A stretch of 50,974 nucleotides of DNA from Flammeovirgaceae bacterium (GTDB lineage: Bacteria > Bacteroidota > Bacteroidia > Cytophagales > Cyclobacteriaceae): positions 1-50,974 of the forward strand of contig JAHEKQ010000014.1 in assembly GCA_024638265.1 (NCBI GenBank), given 5' to 3'. Of this stretch, positions 9,385 to 16,636 are shown piece after piece. Under the pieces are notes generated by a model. That model was not told the DNA's origin, did no database searches, and worked only from the letters and a program-made list of their open reading frames with translations. Each line of letters begins with the position of its first letter. The first letter of the stretch is position 1. Made by a program: the position numbers and the translations under genes.

Positions 9385-11352
9385 TTAACTCAATAACTGG
9401 TAGGCTGCAAAAGATGACATATAGGCCAATACGAACATAAAAACGAACTGAATGACTGGCCATTTCCAACCCTTGGTTTCCCGGTAGACCACAGCCAGCG
9501 TCGACATACATTGCATGGCAAAGGCATAAAACAGCAGTAGGGAAATCCCAACAGCGAGATTAAACCTGGGTTGCCCGGTTTTTGGATTAATTTCTTTCTC
9601 CAGCCGGTTCTTGACCGTCAACTCATCATCCGTATTTCCCACACTGTAGATAGTGGCAATCGTACCCACAAAAACCTCCCGGGCAGCAAAGGAACTGATT
9701 AGTGCAATCCCGATTTTCCAGTCATAGCCCAGCGGTTCAATCGTGGGTTCGATGAACTTTCCGAAATGACCGGCAAATGAGTTTTCAAGTCTTGCAGCGG
9801 CAACGGCATTTTCCACTTCCTCCGGGCCATAATTGTTCTCGATGGCCATTTCTTCTGCCTGAATAACCGCCTGCTCCATTTTTTCTGCCGGTCCGTAAGT
9901 TGCTGCTATCCAAAGAACAATGGAAATAGCCATGATAATCTTACCGGCCTCAAATACGAATGTCTTGGTTTTCTCATATACCGTGAGTCCCATGTTTCTC
10001 CACCTGGGCACTTTGTAGGAAGGCATCTCCATTACGAGGTAGCTCTTCTCGCTCGACTTTACAAAAATCTTAATAACCCATGCGGCCGTAATGGCAGCAA
10101 AGAAGCCAAGGAAATATAATCCAAAAAGGGTAAGGCCCTGTAAATTAAAAAAGCCCCATGATTGATCTGGGATTACCATTGCAATTAAGATGGCATAAAC
10201 CGGCAGACGGGCAGAGCAGCTCATCAGGGGGGTAACAAGAATCGTGATGAGACGGTCCTTTTTACTGGCAATACTCCGGGTCGCCATTATTGCCGGAACA
10301 GCACACGCGATCCCCGATACGAGTGGCACCACACTTCTCCCGTTAAGGCCCACCTTTCTCATTAGCTTGTCCATGAGAAAAACCACCCTCGACATATAAC
10401 CGGATTCCTCCAGGAGTGAAATGACAGCAAACAGGATGGCGATTTGTGGTATAAAAATCATGATTCCCGCTAATCCCGGGATGATCCCCCCTGTTAGTAA
10501 GTCCGTCAGAATACCAGGGGGTAGTGTCGAAGACAAATAATTGGCCAGTAAGCCAAATCCGGTATCGATCCATTCCATTGGAGCTTCCGCCCATTTAAAA
10601 ATTGCCTGGAATACAACTAACAGGATTCCCACAAACAGAAGATAGCCCCAGATCTTGTGGGTAAATAATTTATCGAGCTTTTTGGTATAACCGGAATAAA
10701 CTTCTTCGGGGTCGTGAATTACACCATCCAGGAGTTTATCGATTTTACTATACCTGTCGAGAATTTCCCTTCTTCGACTACCTTCGGTCCCATTGTTTAG
10801 AGAGCCGTTATAACTGAAAAAATGATCAACAGGAGGTTCAATGCCCTCTTCAATGGAAGTGAGTAGTTCCTTGATCCCTGTACCGTCACGAGCATTGGTT
10901 CGAATAACAGGAACTCCCAACCTCTTGGCCAGGACTTCCGCTTCAATCACACGATTTCTCCTGGCCACAACATCGATCATATTGAGGAGGAGAACGGTGG
11001 GGTGTCCGAGATCCACAATCTGTGTAAATAAAAGGAGGTTCCTCTTCAGATTGGTGGCATCTGCCACCACTACGACAACATCCGGCTTGTCGGGGTTTTC
11101 GGGTTGCGTCAATACATCCCATACAACCTGCTCTTCTTCAGACTTCGGGTAGATGCTGTAAGTGCCGGGAAGGTCCAGCACTTCGGCTTTTGTTCCCCCG
11201 GGTAATTTGAGTTTGGCTACCTTTTTATCTACCGTAACCCCGGGATAATTTCCCACTTTTTGGTTAAGGCCAGTCAGTTTGTTGAATACAGAGGACTTCC
11301 CCGAATTGGGATTGCCGGCAAGTGCTACTTTTATCGGTGTTGATCTGGTCAT
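9385..11352 (-). CDS. feoB: Ferrous iron transport protein B
   Basis: FeoB takes up Fe(II) across the inner membrane. The 655-residue product has a cytoplasmic N-terminal G domain with the P-loop GNPNSGKSS, DLPGTYSI and NMID motifs, then a helical linker. From about residue 235 it has a polytopic membrane region with the two Gate repeats (first GYMSRVVFLMDKLMRKVGL, second AAREVFVGTIATIYSVG). The length is typical of a non-fused FeoB. It follows feoA by 9 bp in one operon. Confidence 0.97.
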   Translation of the reverse strand: MTRSTPIKVALAGNPNSGKSSVFNKLTGLNQKVGNYPGVTVDKKVAKLKLPGGTKAEVLDLPGTYSIYPKSEEEQVVWDVLTQPENPDKPDVVVVVADATNLKRNLLLFTQIVDLGHPTVLLLNMIDVVARRNRVIEAEVLAKRLGVPVIRTNARDGTGIKELLTSIEEGIEPPVDHFFSYNGSLNNGTEGSRRREILDRYSKIDKLLDGVIHDPEEVYSGYTKKLDKLFTHKIWGYLLFVGILLVVFQAIFKWAEAPMEWIDTGFGLLANYLSSTLPPGILTDLLTGGIIPGLAGIMIFIPQIAILFAVISLLEESGYMSRVVFLMDKLMRKVGLNGRSVVPLVSGIACAVPAIMATRSIASKKDRLITILVTPLMSCSARLPVYAILIAMVIPDQSWGFFNLQGLTLFGLYFLGFFAAITAAWVIKIFVKSSEKSYLVMEMPSYKVPRWRNMGLTVYEKTKTFVFEAGKIIMAISIVLWIAATYGPAEKMEQAVIQAEEMAIENNYGPEEVENAVAAARLENSFAGHFGKFIEPTIEPLGYDWKIGIALISSFAAREVFVGTIATIYSVGNTDDELTVKNRLEKEINPKTGQPRFNLAVGISLLLFYAFAMQCMSTLAVVYRETKGWKWPVIQFVFMFVLAYMSSFAAYQLLS

Positions 11353-11361
11353 GCCAATTAA

Positions 11362-11580
11362 TTAATCAACTGAGATGGCTTTGGCTTCGCTGTGTCTTAA
11401 AGCCAATTCATAACCCGATACACTTACACAAACCGGATCTCCAAGGGGTGCCCTGTAATTGAAGGTGATTTTATTGCCAGGAATGCAGCCCATTTCCAAT
11501 AATTTCAATGTTAGCTCCTCATCCAGAATCTCAACGATCTTCCTCGTTTCCCCCGACTTCATCTCGGCTACATTCACCAT
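11362..11580 (-). CDS. feoA: Ferrous iron transport protein A
   Basis: A 72-residue SH3-like FeoA domain protein, cytosolic partner of FeoB. The family pattern is clear: a conserved LLEMGCIPG turn in the middle and a C-terminal GYELALRHSEA segment. It is the first gene of the feoAB operon. A promoter (11611-11641) and an operator-like dyad (11584-11606) lie directly upstream. Confidence 0.95.
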   Translation of the reverse strand: MVNVAEMKSGETRKIVEILDEELTLKLLEMGCIPGNKITFNYRAPLGDPVCVSVSGYELALRHSEAKAISVD

Positions 11581-11583
11581 TGC

Positions 11584-11606
11584 CTTTATTTAGACTAATT
11601 ATAAAG
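11584..11606 (-). promoter_or_regulatory. Operator-like dyad upstream of feoA
   Basis: The segment contains TTAG-A-CTAA at 11590-11598, flanked by CTTTAT and ATAAAG arms. TTAG/CTAA half-sites resemble the core of DtxR/IdeR-family metal-regulator boxes. The site lies 4-26 bp before the feoA start, about where transcription from the proposed promoter would begin. The assignment to an iron regulator is inferred. Confidence 0.4.
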
Positions 11607-11610
11607 AACG

Positions 11611-11641
11611 CGAAAATACTGCCATATCAGCCCAAAAACAA
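11611..11641 (-). promoter_or_regulatory. Candidate Bacteroidota-type promoter of feoAB
   Basis: On the minus strand, TTG (11641-11639) is followed after 20 bp by TATTTTCG (11618-11611). This is one mismatch from the TAnnTTTG -7 element, and the spacing is the same as in the guaB promoter. The predicted transcription start falls near 11605. Confidence 0.45.
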
Positions 11642-11690
11642 GGAAGCCAACACTTTTTAATTGACGGGATGTTGACTGTCTCGGGTAGCT

Positions 11691-11716
11691 AATAAATGAA
11701 CGATCGTTCAATTATT
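11691..11716. promoter_or_regulatory. Perfect 14-bp palindrome, probable regulator operator
   Basis: TGAACGATCGTTCA occupies 11697-11710 and is a perfect inverted repeat. The symmetry continues outward as AATAA/TTATT after one mismatched pair, giving 26 bp with 24 symmetric positions. The style fits TetR-family operators. It lies in the 291-bp divergent spacer between feoA and the transglutaminase-like gene, with no regulator gene beside it. The rest of this spacer holds the promoter elements listed separately. Confidence 0.5.
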
Positions 11717-11824
11717 TTCATTCACGGGAATTTCCCCTTAATCGGCTAAAAGTGGGGATAGTTGATACTAAAGACGATTCATCTGAGTCCATGTAGTGTA
11801 TTTTCACTATTTATATTCCCTTAG

Positions 11825-11853
11825 TGTTAACAATCTCAATACATTTGTTAACA
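11825..11853 (+). promoter_or_regulatory. Promoter with paired TGTTAACA palindromes
   Basis: TACATTTG at 11840-11847 matches the TAnnTTTG -7 consensus. Two identical 8-bp palindromes TGTTAACA lie at 11825-11832 and 11846-11853, with centres exactly 21 bp apart. The second overlaps the -7 element, as a repressor site would. They precede the TTG start at 11872. Confidence 0.45.
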
Positions 11854-11871
11854 TTTGGATAACAAGTCCCA

Positions 11872-12627
11872 TTGAAAAAAGGCATATTGACCATATTGAT
11901 CCTCTGCATCACCGCCGTACTTGCAAGCGCAGTAGCTAATGGTTCTTCTGCTGAAGAATTAAGTGAACAACTTATTAATGACGACCGTGTAAAGTCGATT
12001 GTCGATCGCTTTAGCGATAAGAAAAAATCGGTAAATGCTGTGAAGAGAATATTCTGTAAAGTGCACCGGCAGATACTCTCCGAGTACAAGCAATATTCTA
12101 CCATAGAGGGCATGCTATCCACAGGAAATTACGATTGTTTAACCGGCACAGCTCTTTTAGCACACATTTTCAATGCACTCGATTACAACTACGAGATCGT
12201 TGCCCTCGACTACCATATTTATCTCCTGCTCGATGTTGATGGAGAAAAAGTATTACTCGAATCCACAGACCCTATGTTTGGCTATGTTACCGGAAAGTCC
12301 GTAATCGCTAAAATGGCAGAATATATAGACGACCAGGATAACAAAAAGAATATTAAGTCGATTGACTTTAAAAAGATACCCGGTCTTATTTTATACAATA
12401 CAGCGGTTGACGAATATAACAGGGGATATTTCGAGACCTCTTTTCTTACATTAGTCTCGGCCTTTGACTACCTGGAAACTCCTAAAATGGAAAACTTGCT
12501 AAAGCTGGCAATCAGCAGCCTGGTTATTTATGAAGAAATCAGTGAAGAAAAGCTAAAACGGTACCTGGATATATACCTGGAAATATCAGGTAAGAACCCG
12601 TTGGTTCACTATTCCGAAATCAATTAG
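11872..12627 (+). CDS. Exported transglutaminase-like protein
   Basis: A 251-residue protein starting at TTG (no nearby ATG; the start gives a MKKGILTIL signal-peptide n-region). A cleavable signal peptide is likely, ending near ASA. The mature part resembles the transglutaminase/cysteine-protease fold. A Cys follows an Asn-Tyr-Asp turn in GNYDCLTGTALLAHIF (about residue 87), a His lies in LDYHIYLLLDVDG, and an acidic residue in VLLESTDP completes a possible Cys-His-Asp triad. The C-terminal 80 residues are helical, TPR-like. Substrate and role are unknown. It overlaps the convergent OmpA-family gene by 8 bp. Confidence 0.65.
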   Translation: MKKGILTILILCITAVLASAVANGSSAEELSEQLINDDRVKSIVDRFSDKKKSVNAVKRIFCKVHRQILSEYKQYSTIEGMLSTGNYDCLTGTALLAHIFNALDYNYEIVALDYHIYLLLDVDGEKVLLESTDPMFGYVTGKSVIAKMAEYIDDQDNKKNIKSIDFKKIPGLILYNTAVDEYNRGYFETSFLTLVSAFDYLETPKMENLLKLAISSLVIYEEISEEKLKRYLDIYLEISGKNPLVHYSEIN

Positions 12628-13297
12628 ATACTATCCTTACTTCCACCCTTCGGTTTTCCCGGTGGGCCTGGGGTGTATTATCAGTACTGAGGGGTCTAGT
12701 TCCTCCATAAGCTTCTATGGTTATCCGGTTTTTATCAATCCTCTTTTCCACGAGGTAATCACGAGTTGCCTCCACCCTTTCCTTTGATAGTTTCATGTTG
12801 CCTTTCGGGTCACCCACATTATCTGTGTGACCTTCCAGTGCAATCACCATAGCTGGGTTTGCATTAAGTATCCCTACCAGGCTATCCAACTCATTATAAG
12901 ACTCAGTGGTAATTACGGCACTTGAGGCGGCAAATATGAGGGACCTTAGGACAATTTTTGCCCCCGGCTCCAGTCCACGTGCCAGTGCAATTTCCTCTAT
13001 AATATGCTCAGCTCCTGCATACTTATGGAAATCAATTTCAAAAACCTGTGTCTGGTAGCCACTGGCTTGTACTCTTACTGTGTACTTTTCATCGTAGTCA
13101 ACACGAATATCTACCGTCGAGTCATTCCTCAATCCCAGCTTGCTTCCATAGGGCATACTCTCGTACCTGACTTTAGCAACGACGGGTTCTTTGGTCTGCC
13201 TGTCAAAGATTTTACATTCTACAATGAGCGAATCCAATGAAATGGCAGAAACAGAAGAACTTATCAATAGGATTGTAAATGCTAATAAAGTCTTCAT
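12620..13297 (-). CDS. Short OmpA-family outer-membrane/peptidoglycan-binding protein
   Basis: A 225-residue exported protein: signal peptide ending near SVSA, a beta-rich region resembling a carboxypeptidase-regulatory/PEGA fold (about residues 25-100), and an OmpA C-terminal peptidoglycan-binding domain (about 110-225). The diagnostic segment ALEGHTDNVGDPKGNMKLSKERVEA and the ending NRRVEVRI are clear. It follows the longer OmpA-family gene by 2 bp. It reads as a copy of that protein's C-terminal half, so the two are probably tandem paralogues made together. Confidence 0.88.
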   Translation of the reverse strand: MKTLLAFTILLISSSVSAISLDSLIVECKIFDRQTKEPVVAKVRYESMPYGSKLGLRNDSTVDIRVDYDEKYTVRVQASGYQTQVFEIDFHKYAGAEHIIEEIALARGLEPGAKIVLRSLIFAASSAVITTESYNELDSLVGILNANPAMVIALEGHTDNVGDPKGNMKLSKERVEATRDYLVEKRIDKNRITIEAYGGTRPLSTDNTPQAHRENRRVEVRIVSN

Positions 13298-13299
13298 GT

Positions 13300-15309
13300 C
13301 TATTTCTTTTTAATTACAAATTCCACCCTTCGGTTTTGTGATCTGCCTTCAACGGTTTCATTGGAAGCTACTGGTTTAGTTTCACCAAAGTAGGAATAGC
13401 TTAACCGTTCACTATCTACGTCCTTACTCTTTAGGTAATTCACCACAGCCTCAGCCCTCCATTTTGAAAGCCACTCATTATAGATCTCAGGACCCGTGTT
13501 ATCTGTATGGCCCACGATTTCGATTTCCATGGTGGCGTATTTTTCCATGTAATCAACCACTCGGTTTAATTCCGGATAGGATTCGGTTTTCAATGTTGCC
13601 CTGTCAAATGCAAAGAAAATATTGTTCAGGGTTACAACCTCTTCCACTTCTACCGGAACGAGAGCGATATCCTGGTGTTCTATCTCAAAAACCTCGCCAG
13701 CTACTTCCGTAAGGTCTATCCTGATACTTTCCGAGATAAATCCTTCTGCTTCAGCATGGATGGCATAAATTTCACCGATGGGAAGAACCAGTTCATATTC
13801 CCCAGTTATTGGATCTGAATTAATTATACCCAGGCGCGTTCCGTCTGAAAGTCGCTCGTAGGTAATTCGTGCCAAGATGGGATCCTTTGTCGATTTATTA
13901 GACAAGTTTCCCTTAACAATAATAGTTGTTTCAGGCCTCTGGAAAAGCGGCAGTTCTATTTTAAAAATATCAGTGTTATCATCTGTGACACCTCTCGAAT
14001 AGTAGGCTATATTTGATTCGGTAGGAATATTAAAGAACAGGTCTTCGTATTCGGAGTTAATATCCGGACCCATATTCTGGGGCTCTGACCAGTTAGTCCA
14101 GGTATCATCCAATCGTTTACTCACATAGATGTCGGCTCCACCATAACCGCTGAATCCATTGGAAGAGAAGTACATGGTTTGATCATCTGCAGCAATAAAA
14201 GGTGCGGATTCTTCACTGGCGGTATTAATCACAGGCCCAAGGTTCAATGGCTCGGTCCACGTCGAATCATCTTCCAGAAAACTGACATAGATGTCGCGGT
14301 CACCATAGGCATCTTCCCTTTGAATGGACATGAGAAGGGCAGTCCTGCTGTTGGCCAGGTAATAATTTGCTTTTTCATGCAGGTTATAGTCATTCTCTAT
14401 TTCGAGGGCAACGGGTTTGGACCATTCATTTCCTATCATTGTACTGATGGACACCCCGGCTTCCATTTGTCCATTATCGAGGTAACGGTTTCCAAGGATT
14501 GCCGTTTTTCCATCCGGCGTAACTGCACTGACAAAATTCGGACCTTCATTGTTCAACACCGAGCCGGCATTCCTGGCAAGTGTCCATTCGCCATTCTCAT
14601 CCAATTCGGAGACCCATATATCTTCTTGGTCTTCCACACCCCCAATATTACCGGGGTGAAACTTCCTGCTGAACCACATGGTTTTACCATCCGGTGAAAG
14701 GACGGGCTTATATTCGCGGTATTCGCTATTAATGTTTTCACTCAATCGTTCCACTAAAACACCATTTTCAAGGTATTCCGGAACATCAACCTCAGCCACA
14801 ATTTGTATGTCAGAATCAGATATTGCCACTGCATCCACACTGTAATAATCCGGGACGAGCGCCCCATCAAAATCAAGTCGTACCGCTGCAACCTTGTAAC
14901 TGGTCTCATAAAACAGGTTAATCATCCTGCCCTCAATCGGGATGGAGCGGCCTTGAAAGTCTGTCACCTCAAATTCATTCCCCCTTTCATCGTATACTGT
15001 GACCTTGGTCAATGCGCTTGGATTATAGGATTCTGCGATGGCGATTTGCCTGATCGGGATGGGGTTGCTGAAACCTACCTTAATGTACTCCTTTCGGTTT
15101 GCCCGGTCGGGAGTCCAGGCATTCGGACTTTCGCCTGCCGAAGGCAGTACGTTAGGTTTACCCAATATTTGTTGTGCTGAATATTGTAAGGGGGTGAGCT
15201 CGGAAGAAAACTCCACTACCTCATCTGCCCATTGAACAGTCTGTGAATAACTGAGTGCGGAACAGATCGATAAGAGAAGGGTGAAAAAAATACGGCCGTA
15301 CCGAATCAT
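13300..15309 (-). CDS. OmpA-family protein with PD40 (WD40-like) repeats
   Basis: An envelope protein of 669 residues from the ATG at 15309 (TTG at 15330 is less likely). After a signal peptide ending near LSYSQ comes a beta-sandwich-like region. Several PD40 repeats follow (pattern LSPDGKTMWFSRKF, VTPDGKTAILGNR, IAADDQTMYFSSNGFSGYGGADIYVS). Then a carboxypeptidase-regulatory-like domain and a C-terminal OmpA domain (EIVGHTDNTGPEIYNEWLSKWRAEA) are seen. This architecture is frequent in Bacteroidota; the PorE component of type IX secretion is a relative, but no other T9SS gene is nearby. It probably anchors the outer membrane to peptidoglycan. Confidence 0.88.
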   Translation of the reverse strand: MIRYGRIFFTLLLSICSALSYSQTVQWADEVVEFSSELTPLQYSAQQILGKPNVLPSAGESPNAWTPDRANRKEYIKVGFSNPIPIRQIAIAESYNPSALTKVTVYDERGNEFEVTDFQGRSIPIEGRMINLFYETSYKVAAVRLDFDGALVPDYYSVDAVAISDSDIQIVAEVDVPEYLENGVLVERLSENINSEYREYKPVLSPDGKTMWFSRKFHPGNIGGVEDQEDIWVSELDENGEWTLARNAGSVLNNEGPNFVSAVTPDGKTAILGNRYLDNGQMEAGVSISTMIGNEWSKPVALEIENDYNLHEKANYYLANSRTALLMSIQREDAYGDRDIYVSFLEDDSTWTEPLNLGPVINTASEESAPFIAADDQTMYFSSNGFSGYGGADIYVSKRLDDTWTNWSEPQNMGPDINSEYEDLFFNIPTESNIAYYSRGVTDDNTDIFKIELPLFQRPETTIIVKGNLSNKSTKDPILARITYERLSDGTRLGIINSDPITGEYELVLPIGEIYAIHAEAEGFISESIRIDLTEVAGEVFEIEHQDIALVPVEVEEVVTLNNIFFAFDRATLKTESYPELNRVVDYMEKYATMEIEIVGHTDNTGPEIYNEWLSKWRAEAVVNYLKSKDVDSERLSYSYFGETKPVASNETVEGRSQNRRVEFVIKKK

Positions 15310-15385
15310 TCTAAAATAAGGTTGAAACAACTCACAATATACTTATCCTTCCTGAAATTCACATAAAAATGGTACAGATTGAAAT

Positions 15386-16636
15386 TCAGAAACTAAATAT
15401 TGCATTTGCATCCAGCAATTCAATATACTTGTTTTTAACCTCGGTAAAGTTTTTCATTTGCTCCTCCCGTATAGGGTTTGAAGGTGGAAGCTCAACTTTT
15501 AATGCATCTACCTGGACTCCATTTTTCCAAAACCTGTAACACAAATGTGGCCCCGTTGCAAGGCCGGTAGAACCTACAAATCCGATCAATTGCCCTTGCT
15601 TAACTTTAACACCCGCCTTTATTCCGGAAGCAATTTTACTCATATGAAGATACTGGGTAGTGTATGTAGAGTTGTGTCGGATCTTTACATAATTGCCATT
15701 CCACCTCTTATATGTAGCTTCTGTTACTATCCCATCACCCACTGAACGTATCTTGGTTCCTGTCCTTGCAGAGAAGTCAGTACCGCGATGTGCTTTCCAC
15801 CTTTTCTGCACGGGATGAAACCTGCTGAGGGTGAACTTTGAACTTATCCGTGTAAACTCGAGTGGATATTTCAGAAGGGCTTTCCTCAGACTGGCACCGT
15901 CCTCATCAAAAAAATCAATACCCTCCCCCTGGTCGTAAGCAAAGCCCCAGTAGACATTTCCAAAGTGATTGAAGTAAATTGCTTCTATCTGATCGACACC
16001 TATGGTTTTGCCATCTACCTGCTCCTCCAGATAAATCACTTTAAAGTAGTCACCCTTTTGCAGATGGAAAAAATCTATCTGCCATGCAAAGGCATCGACA
16101 AACTTGTTGGTCAGTTCAATGGGTCCCCCCTGTTCTTCCACTGTTACTGCTAACGACTGGTCAATAGTGCCAATGAGTGATTTGCGGATTTTTTGTACAG
16201 TCTTCTCCCCTTTTTCAACATGGACGGAATCATCCAGGTGAAATACAAGATATTCTACTTCATTGGGCTCATAGATCAATTTCCGAGCAGTTGAATCGGG
16301 GGTCATTAGTAAGGTGTATTCTTTTCCCGACTTAATCTTCCTTACGTCGAAAACTTCCCGCGAGTTATTGGCTAATTGAAACAGCTTACTATGGCTAACT
16401 TTCCTTGGAAGAAGGATATCTGAAAGACTTTGGTTTTTGCGAATCCTATCGCGATGAATTACCATGGAATCGATCCTCAATCCATATAGATATTGTGGTT
16501 CTTTGACTTCCTCAATTTGCATTGAATCAGGTTCAAACAAAAGCCTGGCCTTCTCCTTGGTTTTCTCAACCGAAAAAAAAGTAAAACCGGCACTGAGAAT
16601 GGCCATGATGGCCAGAATGTAGTAAGCCTTTTTCAA
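15386..16636 (-). CDS. M23-family murein endopeptidase, membrane-anchored
   Basis: A 416-residue protein with one N-terminal membrane segment (about 4-22), an OapA/LysM-like middle region, and a C-terminal M23/LytM domain. The zinc site shows His283 and Asp287 in HRGTD. The last ligand motif reads HLC (His364, Cys366) instead of HxH, followed by YRFWKNGVQVD. The expected role is cleavage of peptidoglycan cross-links in the periplasm. The start is a TTG that overlaps the dsbD stop (TTGA), and it gives a good KK-rich n-region. Coupling to dsbD is unusual and may be only positional. Confidence 0.87.
   Translation of the reverse strand: MKKAYYILAIMAILSAGFTFFSVEKTKEKARLLFEPDSMQIEEVKEPQYLYGLRIDSMVIHRDRIRKNQSLSDILLPRKVSHSKLFQLANNSREVFDVRKIKSGKEYTLLMTPDSTARKLIYEPNEVEYLVFHLDDSVHVEKGEKTVQKIRKSLIGTIDQSLAVTVEEQGGPIELTNKFVDAFAWQIDFFHLQKGDYFKVIYLEEQVDGKTIGVDQIEAIYFNHFGNVYWGFAYDQGEGIDFFDEDGASLRKALLKYPLEFTRISSKFTLSRFHPVQKRWKAHRGTDFSARTGTKIRSVGDGIVTEATYKRWNGNYVKIRHNSTYTTQYLHMSKIASGIKAGVKVKQGQLIGFVGSTGLATGPHLCYRFWKNGVQVDALKVELPPSNPIREEQMKNFTEVKNKYIELLDANAIFSF

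Noticed and set aside
13300-15309. Part of a type IX secretion locus (PorE)
   Set aside because: The domain set is similar, but no porKLMN, sov or porV-like gene is nearby, so the assignment would rest on architecture alone.
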